Positions 8,442-17,083 of a DNA stretch of 64,000 nt are shown one piece after another. How positions within the stretch are numbered: the stretch's first letter is position 1; each line of letters opens with the position of its first letter. The notes under the pieces were generated by a model, which was given only the letters and a program-made list of their open reading frames with translations, ran no database searches and was not told where the DNA came from. Origin of the DNA: a virus; the IMG/VR virus record IMGVR_UViG_3300033571_022405, positions 1 to 64,000 of that record; one strand, given 5' to 3'. The position numbers and the translations under genes are program-made.

Positions 8442-9249
8442 TTGGCTATTTGGCAATAAAAATGTTATAAATAAAAAAACACCAGTAGAAGATAATGAAA
8501 TCAAATTTAATCTAATTTTTCATTTTCATTGTATAGAGCATGAGAAGATTTGCTATGCCATATCCAAAATAAAAGAACATATTGAAATTTTTAATGGCTA
8601 TAAAATATTTACTCTTTCTAGTCCAGACAATAAATTTGACAATAATAAAATTTTTAATTTAATTATCAAAACATTTGAGTCACATGGTGTGCAATTTATA
8701 CCAGTTATCAATAACGTCGATAGTCGTGAAACCCTTCACTTTTTTGATAAAGCATCACCACTATTATTTCAATTACTACAAGCTAATAATATCAAATCTA
8801 GCTATACTTTTTATGGTCATAGCAAAGGATGTACTCATTCAGAAAAAGACTATGCGATAACAGCATGGGTAAATACATTATATAAATATAATCTAGATTT
8901 ATTTTTTAATAATATCAAGCCAATAATTTTAACTCATAAATATAAATTTATTGGATGCTTAAAAACTATATATGGTAATATGTTTGGTGTTAAATTTCAT
9001 TATGCTGGTACATTTTTTTGGTTTAACTCCGAACTACTAAGCCCGGAAACAAAATACAATAGGGGTGTCGATCATGCTCTGGGTTTAGAGATGTGGCCTA
9101 ATACCGTAGCAACAGATGAAGAATGTTATTCTGTATTCGATGCGATGACAGATAATCCATATAAATATGACTTTTGGTACAATCTTGTTTATAATAGGGT
9201 AATAGACAAGCCGTCCACCATTTCTTGCCCAAAGCTAGGATTAAAATAA
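8434..9249 (+). CDS. Putative glycosyltransferase-like protein with YGHSKG motif
   Basis: 271 residues. The motif Y127-G-H-S-K-G132 followed by Thr, and a later WFNSELL segment, resemble a group of poorly described bacterial proteins with a Y-x-H-x-K-G motif that sit in polysaccharide clusters. The N-terminal strand IKFNLIFHFH and the alternating pattern after it suggest a Rossmann-like fold. It overlaps its neighbours at both ends (8 bases and 1 base), so it is translated with the glycan module. Assignment as a glycosyltransferase is tentative. Confidence 0.5.
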   Translation: MLNWLFGNKNVINKKTPVEDNEIKFNLIFHFHCIEHEKICYAISKIKEHIEIFNGYKIFTLSSPDNKFDNNKIFNLIIKTFESHGVQFIPVINNVDSRETLHFFDKASPLLFQLLQANNIKSSYTFYGHSKGCTHSEKDYAITAWVNTLYKYNLDLFFNNIKPIILTHKYKFIGCLKTIYGNMFGVKFHYAGTFFWFNSELLSPETKYNRGVDHALGLEMWPNTVATDEECYSVFDAMTDNPYKYDFWYNLVYNRVIDKPSTISCPKLGLK

Positions 9250-10064
9250 TGATTTCAGCGATTGTTCCATCGTTTAAAAACCCCAAGTGCTTAAGCTTTT
9301 GTATTCAGTCTTTTTTAGAAACCAGAACAACCGAAAGCGAACTCATCTGTGTAATTGATGGATTTCCAGAATTATATGAATCTATCATACTATCGTATCA
9401 AGAAAATCCGTATGTTCATTTTGTTATTAATCCACAAAATAAAGGCATGCCGTTCTCTATTAATATAGGAGCATATTATGCTCATCATTCTTGGTTATTA
9501 ATTCTAAATGACGATAATGTTTTTCCAAAAGAATGGGATCGCATTTTATGTGATAAGATGACTCAGAATGTGGTGATATCCCCAAATCAAATAGAAAAAC
9601 AACATAGTATTTTTAATTTTATCACGCACGACTTTGGATCAGTAGATGATTTCAGATACAGAGAATTTTTAGAAATAGAACCCTCTTTTAGAACCTCAGA
9701 AGAACTAACGAACGACGGAGAGATATTTCCATTCTGCATTAGTAAAAAATTATTTATGGCCGTAGGTGGTTTTGATTTAATTTATCCGTCTCCGTTTGTT
9801 TGTGACTGGGATTTTTTCCTCAAACTAGAACTATTAAACATAACATTTATGCGTACTAGAAATTTAAATTTTTATCATTTTGGTAGTATAGCAACTAAAA
9901 AATCTACAGATACAAATGATGCTAGCACCTTTATCGGCAGCGAGCAGATAGCATCCACAATATTTGCTCAAAAATGGGGATTTGCTCCATATATACACAG
10001 GCCCTCAAATTCTCACAAGCCAAATGCAAAAGAAATAATTAGAGGTATTAATTTTTATGAATAA
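9249..10064 (+). CDS. Family 2 glycosyltransferase
   Basis: 271 residues from ATG 9249, a TAATG overlap with the previous stop. Clear GT2 pattern: MISAIVPSFKNP at the N terminus, LICVIDGF (32-39), NKGMPFSINIGA (64-75), then LLILNDDN (83-90) with the DD metal/nucleotide motif, and GGFD...CDWDFFLKLEL as the acceptor-side ED-like motif. It transfers a sugar from a nucleotide donor. Overlaps the epimerase by 8 bases. Confidence 0.88.
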   Translation: MISAIVPSFKNPKCLSFCIQSFLETRTTESELICVIDGFPELYESIILSYQENPYVHFVINPQNKGMPFSINIGAYYAHHSWLLILNDDNVFPKEWDRILCDKMTQNVVISPNQIEKQHSIFNFITHDFGSVDDFRYREFLEIEPSFRTSEELTNDGEIFPFCISKKLFMAVGGFDLIYPSPFVCDWDFFLKLELLNITFMRTRNLNFYHFGSIATKKSTDTNDASTFIGSEQIASTIFAQKWGFAPYIHRPSNSHKPNAKEIIRGINFYE

Positions 10065-11061
10065 AAAAAATATTTTAATTACCGGGGCCGCAGGATTATT
10101 GGGTTCTAATTTAGCTGACTATATTATAACTAAATATTTTAATGAATATAATGTTTATGGCATAGATGATCTGAGCGGAGGATATATTGAAAATATACAT
10201 CCTCAAGTAAACTTTTATCCAATTAATTTGCTAGATCGTAAAGTGGATGAAATTTTTGAACAAACACAGCCGGATTATGTGTTTCATTTAGCGGCATATG
10301 CGGCGGAAGGCTTGAGTCCATTTATTAGAAAATTTAACTACAAAAATAATTTAATTTGCACAGCGAACGTAATCAATAATTGCATTAAGCATAACGTAAA
10401 AAGATTGGTGTTCACTTCTAGTATGGCTGTTTATGGAAATAATCCAACACCATTTGATGAAGCGATGATTCCTCAGCCCATTGATCCGTATGGAATAGCC
10501 AAGTTTGCTTGTGAGATGGATATACAATCAGCTGGTCAACAACACAACTTGGATTGGTGCATTATTAGACCTCATAATGTCTATGGAAAAAAACAGAATA
10601 TTTGGGATAAGTATCGTAATGTTCTAGGCATATGGATGAACCAACACTTGAATAATAAACCTATTACTATTTTTGGAGACGGACAACAGCAAAGGGCTTT
10701 CAGCTATATTGATGATAGCCTAGAGCCATTATTCCTTTCTGCTGTTTTACCCTCGGCTTCCAAACAAATTATTAATCTGGGAGGCATACACGAATGCACT
10801 ATTGATAACGCAGCAGATGTTTTAATTCAAGTGATGGGCGGAGGCAGTAAAGTTTATCTAGAAGGTAGACACGAGGTTAAATATGCTTTTCCCACGTATC
10901 AAAAATCTGTTGACATTCTTGGATTTAGACATATAACATCTTTGCAGGATGGCTTGTCTGATATGTGGTCGTGGGCTCAAGCACAACCATCCAGACAGCA
11001 GTTTATATGGGATTCTTACGAGTTAGACAAGGGGATTTATTCATTTTGGAAAGTTCAATAA
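10057..11061 (+). CDS. NAD-dependent nucleotide-sugar epimerase/dehydratase (extended SDR)
   Basis: 334 residues. The NAD-binding Rossmann motif is G10-A-A-G-L-L-G16, with GIDDLSGG (35-42) ending strand 2. The catalytic pair is Y145 and K149 in YGIAK, with TSS at 120-122 giving the Ser. Length and layout match UDP-glucose 4-epimerase-type enzymes, which make an activated sugar for the transferases around it. The exact sugar is not determined by these motifs. Confidence 0.9.
   Translation: MNKKNILITGAAGLLGSNLADYIITKYFNEYNVYGIDDLSGGYIENIHPQVNFYPINLLDRKVDEIFEQTQPDYVFHLAAYAAEGLSPFIRKFNYKNNLICTANVINNCIKHNVKRLVFTSSMAVYGNNPTPFDEAMIPQPIDPYGIAKFACEMDIQSAGQQHNLDWCIIRPHNVYGKKQNIWDKYRNVLGIWMNQHLNNKPITIFGDGQQQRAFSYIDDSLEPLFLSAVLPSASKQIINLGGIHECTIDNAADVLIQVMGGGSKVYLEGRHEVKYAFPTYQKSVDILGFRHITSLQDGLSDMWSWAQAQPSRQQFIWDSYELDKGIYSFWKVQ
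11029..11034 (+). promoter_or_regulatory. Ribosome binding site deciding a TTG start
   Basis: AAGGGG lies 11 bases before a TTG at 11046. An in-frame ATG at 11007 has no comparable site and would overlap the epimerase gene by 55 bases, so the TTG start is preferred. Confidence 0.4.
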
Positions 11062-11876
11062 CCCTAGGTGAAATTGTTGATAGGTCTATATATGGTTCCG
11101 TAGGAACGCTCAAGAGTACTGGTGATCTCGATATTTTGTCTACATATGTATCTATTAATAGATCATTTTTAAGCAGATTTAGGGATTTAGTCTTCTCATT
11201 AAATGGACAGCAAGACCTGATCAATAAGGTAGAAGCAACGCTGTCTCCACTTATACCCAATAGTAAAATACATATTGTGGTCACGGAAAATTTAGGACAT
11301 ACTTTTGGTACATTTTTATCTGACTCGATAATTTTTGATTATGTTAAGTCTTTGGATTATGACTATGTATGGAAATTATCTAATGATGTTTTAGTAGAAG
11401 CATCTATTTTTAATAAACAGGTGTCTGCCAACAAAGACTTTTATTATATCAATAATATCGGCTACGGAGCTTTTTCTGATTATAACCAAAACGAATTATG
11501 TCAAGCCATATTAGATACAAAATATTGTTATCCACAGACTAATTTTTATATTATCAAAAAAGCAATCAATTTTATTCCTAGTCGTGATGAAATTTATGAT
11601 TTAAAAAATAAATACGATCAAATATGTCAACAAAACCCGGGTATTCAGCCATGGCATGCAATCCAGGGTTGTGATTGTGAGCATATGATTAAAGCTACCG
11701 TAGATAAAAATAATTTGAGTATGGAATATTTGCTATCAGAAGATAGCACAAAAAAAATTATTAATTGGATATACATTAACCAGATTCATGATGGTAGTCA
11801 CAAAAACATCGCTTATTCTGAGCTTGGAAATTTATGTCATATGCATTTCTTGAATGAGCAGAAGCATACTATTTGA
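11046..11876 (+). CDS. Putative GT-A-like protein, last gene of glycan module 1
   Basis: About 276 residues if translation starts at TTG 11046, chosen for its AAGGGG site; ATG 11007 is the alternative. It opens with ESSITLGEIVDR. In the middle, HIVVTENLGHTFGTFL leads to YDYVWKLSNDVLVE (105-118), which looks like the strand and acidic motif of a GT-A sugar-transferase fold, with N-D in place of DxD. A Cys-containing C-terminal part (GCDCEHM) follows. It overlaps the epimerase by 16 bases. No named family recognised. Confidence 0.5.
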   Translation: MESSITLGEIVDRSIYGSVGTLKSTGDLDILSTYVSINRSFLSRFRDLVFSLNGQQDLINKVEATLSPLIPNSKIHIVVTENLGHTFGTFLSDSIIFDYVKSLDYDYVWKLSNDVLVEASIFNKQVSANKDFYYINNIGYGAFSDYNQNELCQAILDTKYCYPQTNFYIIKKAINFIPSRDEIYDLKNKYDQICQQNPGIQPWHAIQGCDCEHMIKATVDKNNLSMEYLLSEDSTKKIINWIYINQIHDGSHKNIAYSELGNLCHMHFLNEQKHTI

Positions 11877-11899
11877 CTGGTGTATAGGTTTACTATCCT
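11873..11899 (+). promoter_or_regulatory. Candidate sigma70-type promoter for nrdJ
   Basis: TTGACT (11873-11878) overlaps the stop codon of the previous gene, and TATCCT (11894-11899) follows after 15 bases. The spacing is short and the -10 has four of six consensus bases, so this is only a candidate. The 70-base gap before nrdJ is among the longest here, and the same stop-codon/-35 overlap occurs in front of ssb. Confidence 0.35.
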
Positions 11900-11946
11900 A
11901 AAAATTTAAATTCTAATAAACAATAAATATCATTAAAGGAGATTTT

Positions 11947-14145
11947 ATGTCTGCTATTCAAGAGCTACAAAATTATACATTCGTTAGCAAATATGCTCGT
12001 TGGTTAGAAGACAAAAATCGCAGAGAAACGTGGAAAGAAGCGGTAGACAGAGTTAGGAATATGATGCATCTCAAGTACGATGAGTTTGGCATAGCCGAAG
12101 ATATCGACTGGGCTTATGATATGATGTATAAAAGAAAAGTATTAGGTAGTCAAAGAGCCTTACAGTTTGGTGGAGATCCCATTCTAAAACGTAACGCTAA
12201 AATTTATAATTGTACTGCTAGTTATTGTGATCGTCTCAGATTTTTTCAAGAATGTTTCTGGTTGCTGTTGTGTGGTAGCGGCACTGGTTTTAGCGTACAA
12301 AAGCATCACGTCGCTAAATTACCAGAATTAGAACATAATCCAAAAAATACTATAAAAAATACTATTACATATACTATAGAAGATAGTATCGAAGGTTGGT
12401 CTGATGCTCTGGGTGTTTTATTAAGCTCATATTTTAGTAAGCCCGTGGATGAATTCAAGCAATATAAAAATACCAATATTATTTTTGATTATTCTAATAT
12501 TAGGCCAAAAGGTTCTTCGTTAGCTTCGGGCGTAGGTAAAGCACCAGGACATGAGCCTTTAGCAAATGGTTTAGAAAAAATTCGAGCATTATTGGATAGA
12601 TGTATTAATAATGGGCAAAAAAAATTAAAGCCGATTGATGCATACGATATTGTTATGCACAGTAGTGATGCTGTACTATCAGGCGGTGTTCGTAGAAGTG
12701 CATCATTAGCACTATTTAGTCATGATGATGAAGAAATGGCTAAAGCAAAGACCGGCAACTGGTACATGGACAATCCACAAAGAGCCAGAAGCAATAATTC
12801 TGCACTATTAATTAAAGAGTCTACGAAGTTTGAAGATTTTTCCAAGCTTATGCAATCAGTGAAAGAATTCGGAGAACCCGGATTTATTTGGAGCGAATCT
12901 GATGCTATGATTTTTAATCCTTGTGTAGAAATAGGTATGTGGCCAGTAGATGAAGTGACAGGTAAAAGCGGATGGCAAGGATGTAATTTATCTACTATTA
13001 ATTGTTCTTCTGTAGTAGATGAAGATGATTTTTTTGAGTCTTGTAAAGCCGCAGCTATTATAGGTACACTACAAGCAGGTTTTACTAAGCTAGACTATTT
13101 AGGAGAAATTAGCGAAAGAATTTTTAATAGAGAAGCTTTGCTTGGTGTGTCATTGACCGGTACTATGGAAAAGCATGAATTAGTATTATCTGAAAAGGTT
13201 TTGACCAAGGGTGCAAAAATAGCAGTAGATACCAATAAAAAAATTGCGACCAAGATCAAAATCAATCAGGCTGCTAGAGTTACATGCCTAAAGCCAGAAG
13301 GAACATCTTCTAGTATGTTGGGTACAAGTTCTGGCATACATCCCCATCATGCAAAAAGATATATTCGCCATGTACAGGCAAATGTTTTAGAAGCACCATA
13401 TCAACACTTTAAGAAAGTTAATCCTCAAGCGTGTGCAAAGTCTGTATGGTCCGCGAACAATACAGACGAGGTGGTTAAGTTTCCTATTGAAGTGCCAGAC
13501 GGAGCTAAATTAAAGAATCAGCTTCCCGCTGTCGAGATGTTAAAAGTAGTAAAAGAAACCCAAAAGAATTGGGTGCAGTCCGGAAAGAACAGATCTTTAT
13601 GTACTCAAGAATATTTGAGTCATAATGTAAGCAATACAGTGACAGTAAAGCCAGATGAGTGGGATGATGTAACTCAGTTTATATATGATAATCGTAAGTA
13701 TTTTGCAGGCATTTCTTTAATACCTCAAAGTGGAGACAAAGATTATCCTCAAGCCCCATTCACTACAGTTTACACTAGTCGTGAAATAGTTAAAGAATAT
13801 GGAGACGCTGCTTTGTGGTGTTCTGGACTTATAGAGCTGGGTTTAAATGCCTTCAATAATAATCTGTGGGCAGCATGTGACTATGTAAGTCTTAACCAAA
13901 GCAAAGAAGCAGATTCTCAAGACAAACTATTGTTTTTAACAAAAATGAAAAGATTTGCTAATAAATATTTTGCTGATGATTTAAGACGATTAACATATTG
14001 TATGAAAGACGCATATAACTGGAAAATATATTGTGATTTATATGATTCGTTTAAGAAAGTAGACTATACCCAGTTGTCTGAAACAGAAGATAATACTGTG
14101 GGTATTGAAGAAATCAGTTGTGCTGGAGGGGCTTGTCTGCTATGA
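11947..14145 (+). CDS. nrdJ: Adenosylcobalamin-dependent (class II) ribonucleoside-triphosphate reductase
   Basis: 732 residues, the size of monomeric class II enzymes of the Lactobacillus leichmannii RTPR type. Reduces ribonucleotides to deoxyribonucleotides using B12 and no oxygen. Active-site elements: C89 in N-C-T-A-S as the first redox Cys, N324-P-C326-V-E328 with the radical Cys and the Glu, and C346 in GWQGCNLSTIN as its redox partner. C725 and C730 in SCAGGACLL are the C-terminal shuttle pair. AAAGGAG at 11935-11941 gives a strong ribosome binding site. The stop overlaps the dUTPase start. A cobalamin-making or importing host is implied. Confidence 0.95.
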   Translation: MSAIQELQNYTFVSKYARWLEDKNRRETWKEAVDRVRNMMHLKYDEFGIAEDIDWAYDMMYKRKVLGSQRALQFGGDPILKRNAKIYNCTASYCDRLRFFQECFWLLLCGSGTGFSVQKHHVAKLPELEHNPKNTIKNTITYTIEDSIEGWSDALGVLLSSYFSKPVDEFKQYKNTNIIFDYSNIRPKGSSLASGVGKAPGHEPLANGLEKIRALLDRCINNGQKKLKPIDAYDIVMHSSDAVLSGGVRRSASLALFSHDDEEMAKAKTGNWYMDNPQRARSNNSALLIKESTKFEDFSKLMQSVKEFGEPGFIWSESDAMIFNPCVEIGMWPVDEVTGKSGWQGCNLSTINCSSVVDEDDFFESCKAAAIIGTLQAGFTKLDYLGEISERIFNREALLGVSLTGTMEKHELVLSEKVLTKGAKIAVDTNKKIATKIKINQAARVTCLKPEGTSSSMLGTSSGIHPHHAKRYIRHVQANVLEAPYQHFKKVNPQACAKSVWSANNTDEVVKFPIEVPDGAKLKNQLPAVEMLKVVKETQKNWVQSGKNRSLCTQEYLSHNVSNTVTVKPDEWDDVTQFIYDNRKYFAGISLIPQSGDKDYPQAPFTTVYTSREIVKEYGDAALWCSGLIELGLNAFNNNLWAACDYVSLNQSKEADSQDKLLFLTKMKRFANKYFADDLRRLTYCMKDAYNWKIYCDLYDSFKKVDYTQLSETEDNTVGIEEISCAGGACLL

Positions 14146-14603
14146 TCAAAACTATATCAGGGGATAAGGGCACACATTTCATTAAATTTAAAATTGTTGA
14201 TTCTAGAGCATCCAGGCCATCTAGAAATAGTCCAGACGATGCCGGGGTAGATCTTAGATGTTTAGACGATATACATATTCCTCCTCTGGGTCGAATATTG
14301 GTTAGAACAGGATTGATGGTGGAGATACCCAAACACTATTATGGCAGAATAGCGCCAAGATCCGGTTTGGCTTTTAAAAATGGCCTAGATGTTTTAGCAG
14401 GAGTGATTGACTCTTCATACAGAGGAGAACTAGGAGTGGTGCTACATAATACAGACCCCTATGAGTCGATTAAATTAAAGGGAGGGGATCGTATAGCCCA
14501 ATTAATCATCGAAAAACACTATAATTTTGAGTTTGAGGAATCCAATGATTTGTCAGAAACTAGTCGATCCAATAAAGGCTTTGGATCTAGTGGATTACAA
14601 TAA
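14142..14603 (+). CDS. dut: dUTPase (trimeric dUTP diphosphatase)
   Basis: 153 residues from ATG 14142, overlapping the nrdJ stop (ATGA), with GGAGG at 14125-14129. All five trimeric dUTPase motifs are visible: DAGVDLR (33-39), APRSGLA (71-77), GVIDSSYRGELGV (87-99, with the catalytic Asp), GDRIAQLII (115-123) and the C-terminal SRSNKGFGSSG (141-151). Converts dUTP to dUMP and pyrophosphate, keeping uracil out of DNA and supplying dTMP synthesis. Confidence 0.96.
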   Translation: MIKTISGDKGTHFIKFKIVDSRASRPSRNSPDDAGVDLRCLDDIHIPPLGRILVRTGLMVEIPKHYYGRIAPRSGLAFKNGLDVLAGVIDSSYRGELGVVLHNTDPYESIKLKGGDRIAQLIIEKHYNFEFEESNDLSETSRSNKGFGSSGLQ

Positions 14604-14660
14604 GAAATGCTATATAAGTGGTGTATATTAATGTAAATTGGTATACCTGTCTTTATAGTC

Positions 14661-14666
14661 AAAGGG
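14661..14666 (+). promoter_or_regulatory. Ribosome binding site deciding the TTG start of phoH
   Basis: AAAGGG lies 6 bases before TTG 14673. No in-frame ATG occurs between here and the ATPase motif, so TTG is the only start that keeps the full domain. Confidence 0.55.
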
Positions 14667-14672
14667 TACGCA

Positions 14673-15407
14673 TTGAGAAAAAAAAATAACAAAAGCGCCA
14701 AGAGAAAATCCAGAACTATAGATGCTACAAACGAAATTTCGTCGCCTAGTCAAATTTACAGGAATAGATTAAGACCAAGATCAGAAAATCAAAAAGAATA
14801 TATCAGAGCAGTAGCAGAAAACACGATTACTTTTTGTCAAGGAGTTGCCGGTAGTGGTAAAACACACATTGCTATTGGCATGGCTTTAGAATATTTATTA
14901 GATAATAAAGTAGCTAAGATTATTATTACTAGACCAGTAGTAGAATCAGGAGAAAAAATAGGATATTTACCCGGTACAGCAGAAGAAAAACTACACCCGT
15001 ATTTATTGCCATTATTTGATGAGGTTAATCACTTCATATCTTCTGCTATGTATAGCAGCCTAAAAACAAATAATAAAATAGAAATTGTTCCATTAGGATT
15101 AATGAGAGGTCGTAATTTTCATAATGCATTTATTGTTGCTGATGAATGTCAAAACGCTTCGTATGATCAGTTAAAAATGTTATTGACACGTATTGGTAAT
15201 GGTAGCAAAATGGTTTTAACTGGGGATACCAGTCAGTCTGATTTACATAAACATATACAAGGTGGATTCTATAATGTTATTAGAGCCTTGTCTGGTGTTG
15301 ATGGTATAGGTATATCTAAATTAGAGTTATCAGATATCGTTAGAAATCCCATTATTGCAAAAATTATTAGTAGATTAGACAATTTCGAACATGAGACAGA
15401 TAAATAG
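14673..15407 (+). CDS. phoH: PhoH-like P-loop ATPase
   Basis: 244 residues from a TTG start preceded by AAAGGG. A basic N-terminal tail (RKKNNKSAKRKS) leads into the PhoH ATPase domain: Walker A G57-VAGSGKT64, a conserved TRPVVESGEKIGYLPG segment (86-101), Walker B IVADECQNAS with D157-E158, and LTGDTSQSD (182-190) as the sensor-like motif. PhoH-like proteins are common phage genes linked to RNA metabolism or phosphate stress in hosts; the phage role is not settled. It overlaps the HNH gene by 17 bases. Confidence 0.9.
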   Translation: MRKKNNKSAKRKSRTIDATNEISSPSQIYRNRLRPRSENQKEYIRAVAENTITFCQGVAGSGKTHIAIGMALEYLLDNKVAKIIITRPVVESGEKIGYLPGTAEEKLHPYLLPLFDEVNHFISSAMYSSLKTNNKIEIVPLGLMRGRNFHNAFIVADECQNASYDQLKMLLTRIGNGSKMVLTGDTSQSDLHKHIQGGFYNVIRALSGVDGIGISKLELSDIVRNPIIAKIISRLDNFEHETDK

Positions 15408-15978
15408 TCAATGCTTGGTATTAAATGCTGATTATTCTCCTTTGGGTATTATTAGTTGGAAAAGAGCTATTATTTGGTCATGTAAACATCAGCTAAATTC
15501 TAAATTTGGCGTTGATATTATTGACTTCTATAAAAACGATTATATACAGGGCACAAATAATAAAAAAATACCCATCCCGGCAGTAGTAAAAACTGTTAAG
15601 TATTTTAAGATAAATTATCAAAGTGTGAATTTTTCGAGAAAAAATTTATTTATTAGGGATAGTTATAGCTGTCAATACTGTGGGATTCAAAAAGACACAG
15701 CAGAATTAACCTACGATCATGTTATTCCTAAGTCTGTGTGGAAAAATAAAAGTGGTTCACCTACTTGTTGGACTAATATAGTTACGGCCTGCGTAGCCTG
15801 TAATAGAAAAAAGGGTAATAGAACACCATCACAGGCCAATATGCCACTAAGAAATCTTCCTATAGTCCCGAATAGAAGCTTAAAGTACTTGCCAGTATCG
15901 AACCTTCTCCTTAAGATAAGATCAGACATACCGGAGGAATGGTCTGTTTATCTACCCGAGTCTTATTATAATGCCTGA
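15391..15978 (+). CDS. HNH endonuclease
   Basis: 195 residues. The N-terminal CLVLNADYSPLGIISWKRAI is the hallmark of a bacterial/phage HNH family with its own N-terminal domain. The HNH centre has C94-Q-Y-C97, Y-D109-H110, N129, C134-V-A-C137-N, so the zinc-stabilised beta-beta-alpha-metal fold is complete. It may act as a free-standing nicking or double-strand endonuclease; the site is unknown. It lies between phoH and the FmdB-like gene and overlaps both, which argues for an established gene rather than a fresh insertion. Confidence 0.85.
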   Translation: MRQINSQCLVLNADYSPLGIISWKRAIIWSCKHQLNSKFGVDIIDFYKNDYIQGTNNKKIPIPAVVKTVKYFKINYQSVNFSRKNLFIRDSYSCQYCGIQKDTAELTYDHVIPKSVWKNKSGSPTCWTNIVTACVACNRKKGNRTPSQANMPLRNLPIVPNRSLKYLPVSNLLLKIRSDIPEEWSVYLPESYYNA

Positions 15979-16324
15979 ATACACATATTCTTGCGATAAA
16001 TGTAATACCGTATTTAGTATAGTATGTTCTATTCGTGAATATAAAGAAAAAACTATGTGTCCTCAATGCCAAAGTATAGATTTTGTATCTAGAAACTATT
16101 TAGAGGATTTGGGTAGTTTAAATACGTCCGTCATAAAAAATGATAGCGATCTAAAAACTATTGGAGATTTAGCCAATCGTAATAGAGATAAAATGAGCAG
16201 TGACCATAAAGCTAATCTAGAATCAAAACATAACGAATACAAAGAACAAAAATCTACCAAAGAATTACCGTCTGGCATGTCTAGAATACAAAAACCCAAT
16301 TTTAAATATCGTTGGTCCAAATAG
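15971..16324 (+). CDS. FmdB-like zinc-ribbon protein
   Basis: 117 residues. The N-terminal MPEYTYSCDKC is the typical FmdB start, and C8, C11, C30 and C33 form one zinc ribbon. The rest is a charged, probably helical tail (DRDK- and KHNEYKEQK-like). Members are called putative regulatory proteins, but the function is not known; a nucleic-acid or protein contact is likely. Overlaps the HNH gene by 8 bases. Confidence 0.8.
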   Translation: MPEYTYSCDKCNTVFSIVCSIREYKEKTMCPQCQSIDFVSRNYLEDLGSLNTSVIKNDSDLKTIGDLANRNRDKMSSDHKANLESKHNEYKEQKSTKELPSGMSRIQKPNFKYRWSK

Positions 16325-16338
16325 AGAGGCTACTTATT

Positions 16339-16740
16339 ATGAGCGACAACAGTTTTATTTATAAACCAGAAAGTAGATATACCGCAGAAAGCACCGATGC
16401 ATCATCAGAAGATAACTATTATACACTCGCTGGATTAGAAGACTTTATAGATACAGAAGGTAATCCTAGAGTGAAATTAGATTCTGAGAGCGTCTTTGCT
16501 AAAAAAATTATACGCAAAGATAATACTATAAAATATATTGTTAGACTTAATACTAGTGGCAAGTTTTATAATCCTGTGTCTATTTATGGTCAAGAACACC
16601 CAAAGAGTTTTTTGGATCGTGTGTGCAGATCTAACAATAAACACAAGGAAGTAAGTCAAAAAGTATTTGAGTGGTATGTAAAGTTTTTGTCTACTAAAAA
16701 TACGGCTTGGTTATCTAATGCAGAAAGAGAGGATGAGTGA
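16339..16740 (+). CDS. Hypothetical protein
   Basis: 133 residues from ATG 16339, chosen because GAGAGG sits about 10 bases upstream; an in-frame ATG at 16312 lies inside the previous gene. An acidic N-terminal third (residues 1-40) is followed by a compact part with FAKKIIRK and WYVKFLS. No family recognised. It belongs to a run of four unknown genes between the FmdB-like gene and recA, all overlapping or abutting, so a role in DNA metabolism is possible from context only. Confidence 0.7.
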   Translation: MSDNSFIYKPESRYTAESTDASSEDNYYTLAGLEDFIDTEGNPRVKLDSESVFAKKIIRKDNTIKYIVRLNTSGKFYNPVSIYGQEHPKSFLDRVCRSNNKHKEVSQKVFEWYVKFLSTKNTAWLSNAEREDE

Positions 16741-16741
16741 A

Positions 16742-17083
16742 ATGTCTAGAGTTAATAAAACACAAAAGTACGCGACTCTTTGGCTACATAGTCAAGGATG
16801 GTCTCTGTCTAAAATTTCTGGTGAATTGTCTTTAACAGATACTCAGGTGTCTAATGTTATTAAAACTAATACTCAAGACGAGGAAACCTCAAAAATTAAA
16901 ACAGTGTCTTCTCCAGTTAAAAAGCCCAGTTCTAAAAATCTAATGATTACAGAGAGCGCTGGTAAAACACGAAACGTGTCGATAATGACCAAAGAAGCCT
17001 CTCAATTAAATGATGAATTTAAAAAAGCATCACATAATATACCAAAAAGAGAAAAGGGAATCTTTAGGCCTAATCAAAAATGA
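16742..17083 (+). CDS. Small protein with N-terminal helix-turn-helix
   Basis: 113 residues from ATG 16742, with AGAGG at 16728-16732; ATG 16733 is too close to that site. Residues 12-41 (LWLHSQGWSLSKISGELS then TDTQVSNVIK) have the spacing and hydrophobic pattern of a helix-turn-helix of the sigma/replication-initiator type. The rest is Lys/Ser-rich and likely flexible. Could be a DNA-binding accessory or a transcription regulator; no close family recognised. Confidence 0.65.
   Translation: MSRVNKTQKYATLWLHSQGWSLSKISGELSLTDTQVSNVIKTNTQDEETSKIKTVSSPVKKPSSKNLMITESAGKTRNVSIMTKEASQLNDEFKKASHNIPKREKGIFRPNQK

Noticed and set aside
5905-11876. DNA-base hypermodification system (glycosylated bases)
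   Set aside because: No hydroxymethylase, dUMP/dCMP modifying enzyme or base-flipping transferase is in the window; the transferases look like glycan enzymes.
14640-14647. GGTATACC palindrome before phoH as an operator
   Set aside because: Eight bases only, a single copy and no associated promoter; expected by chance.
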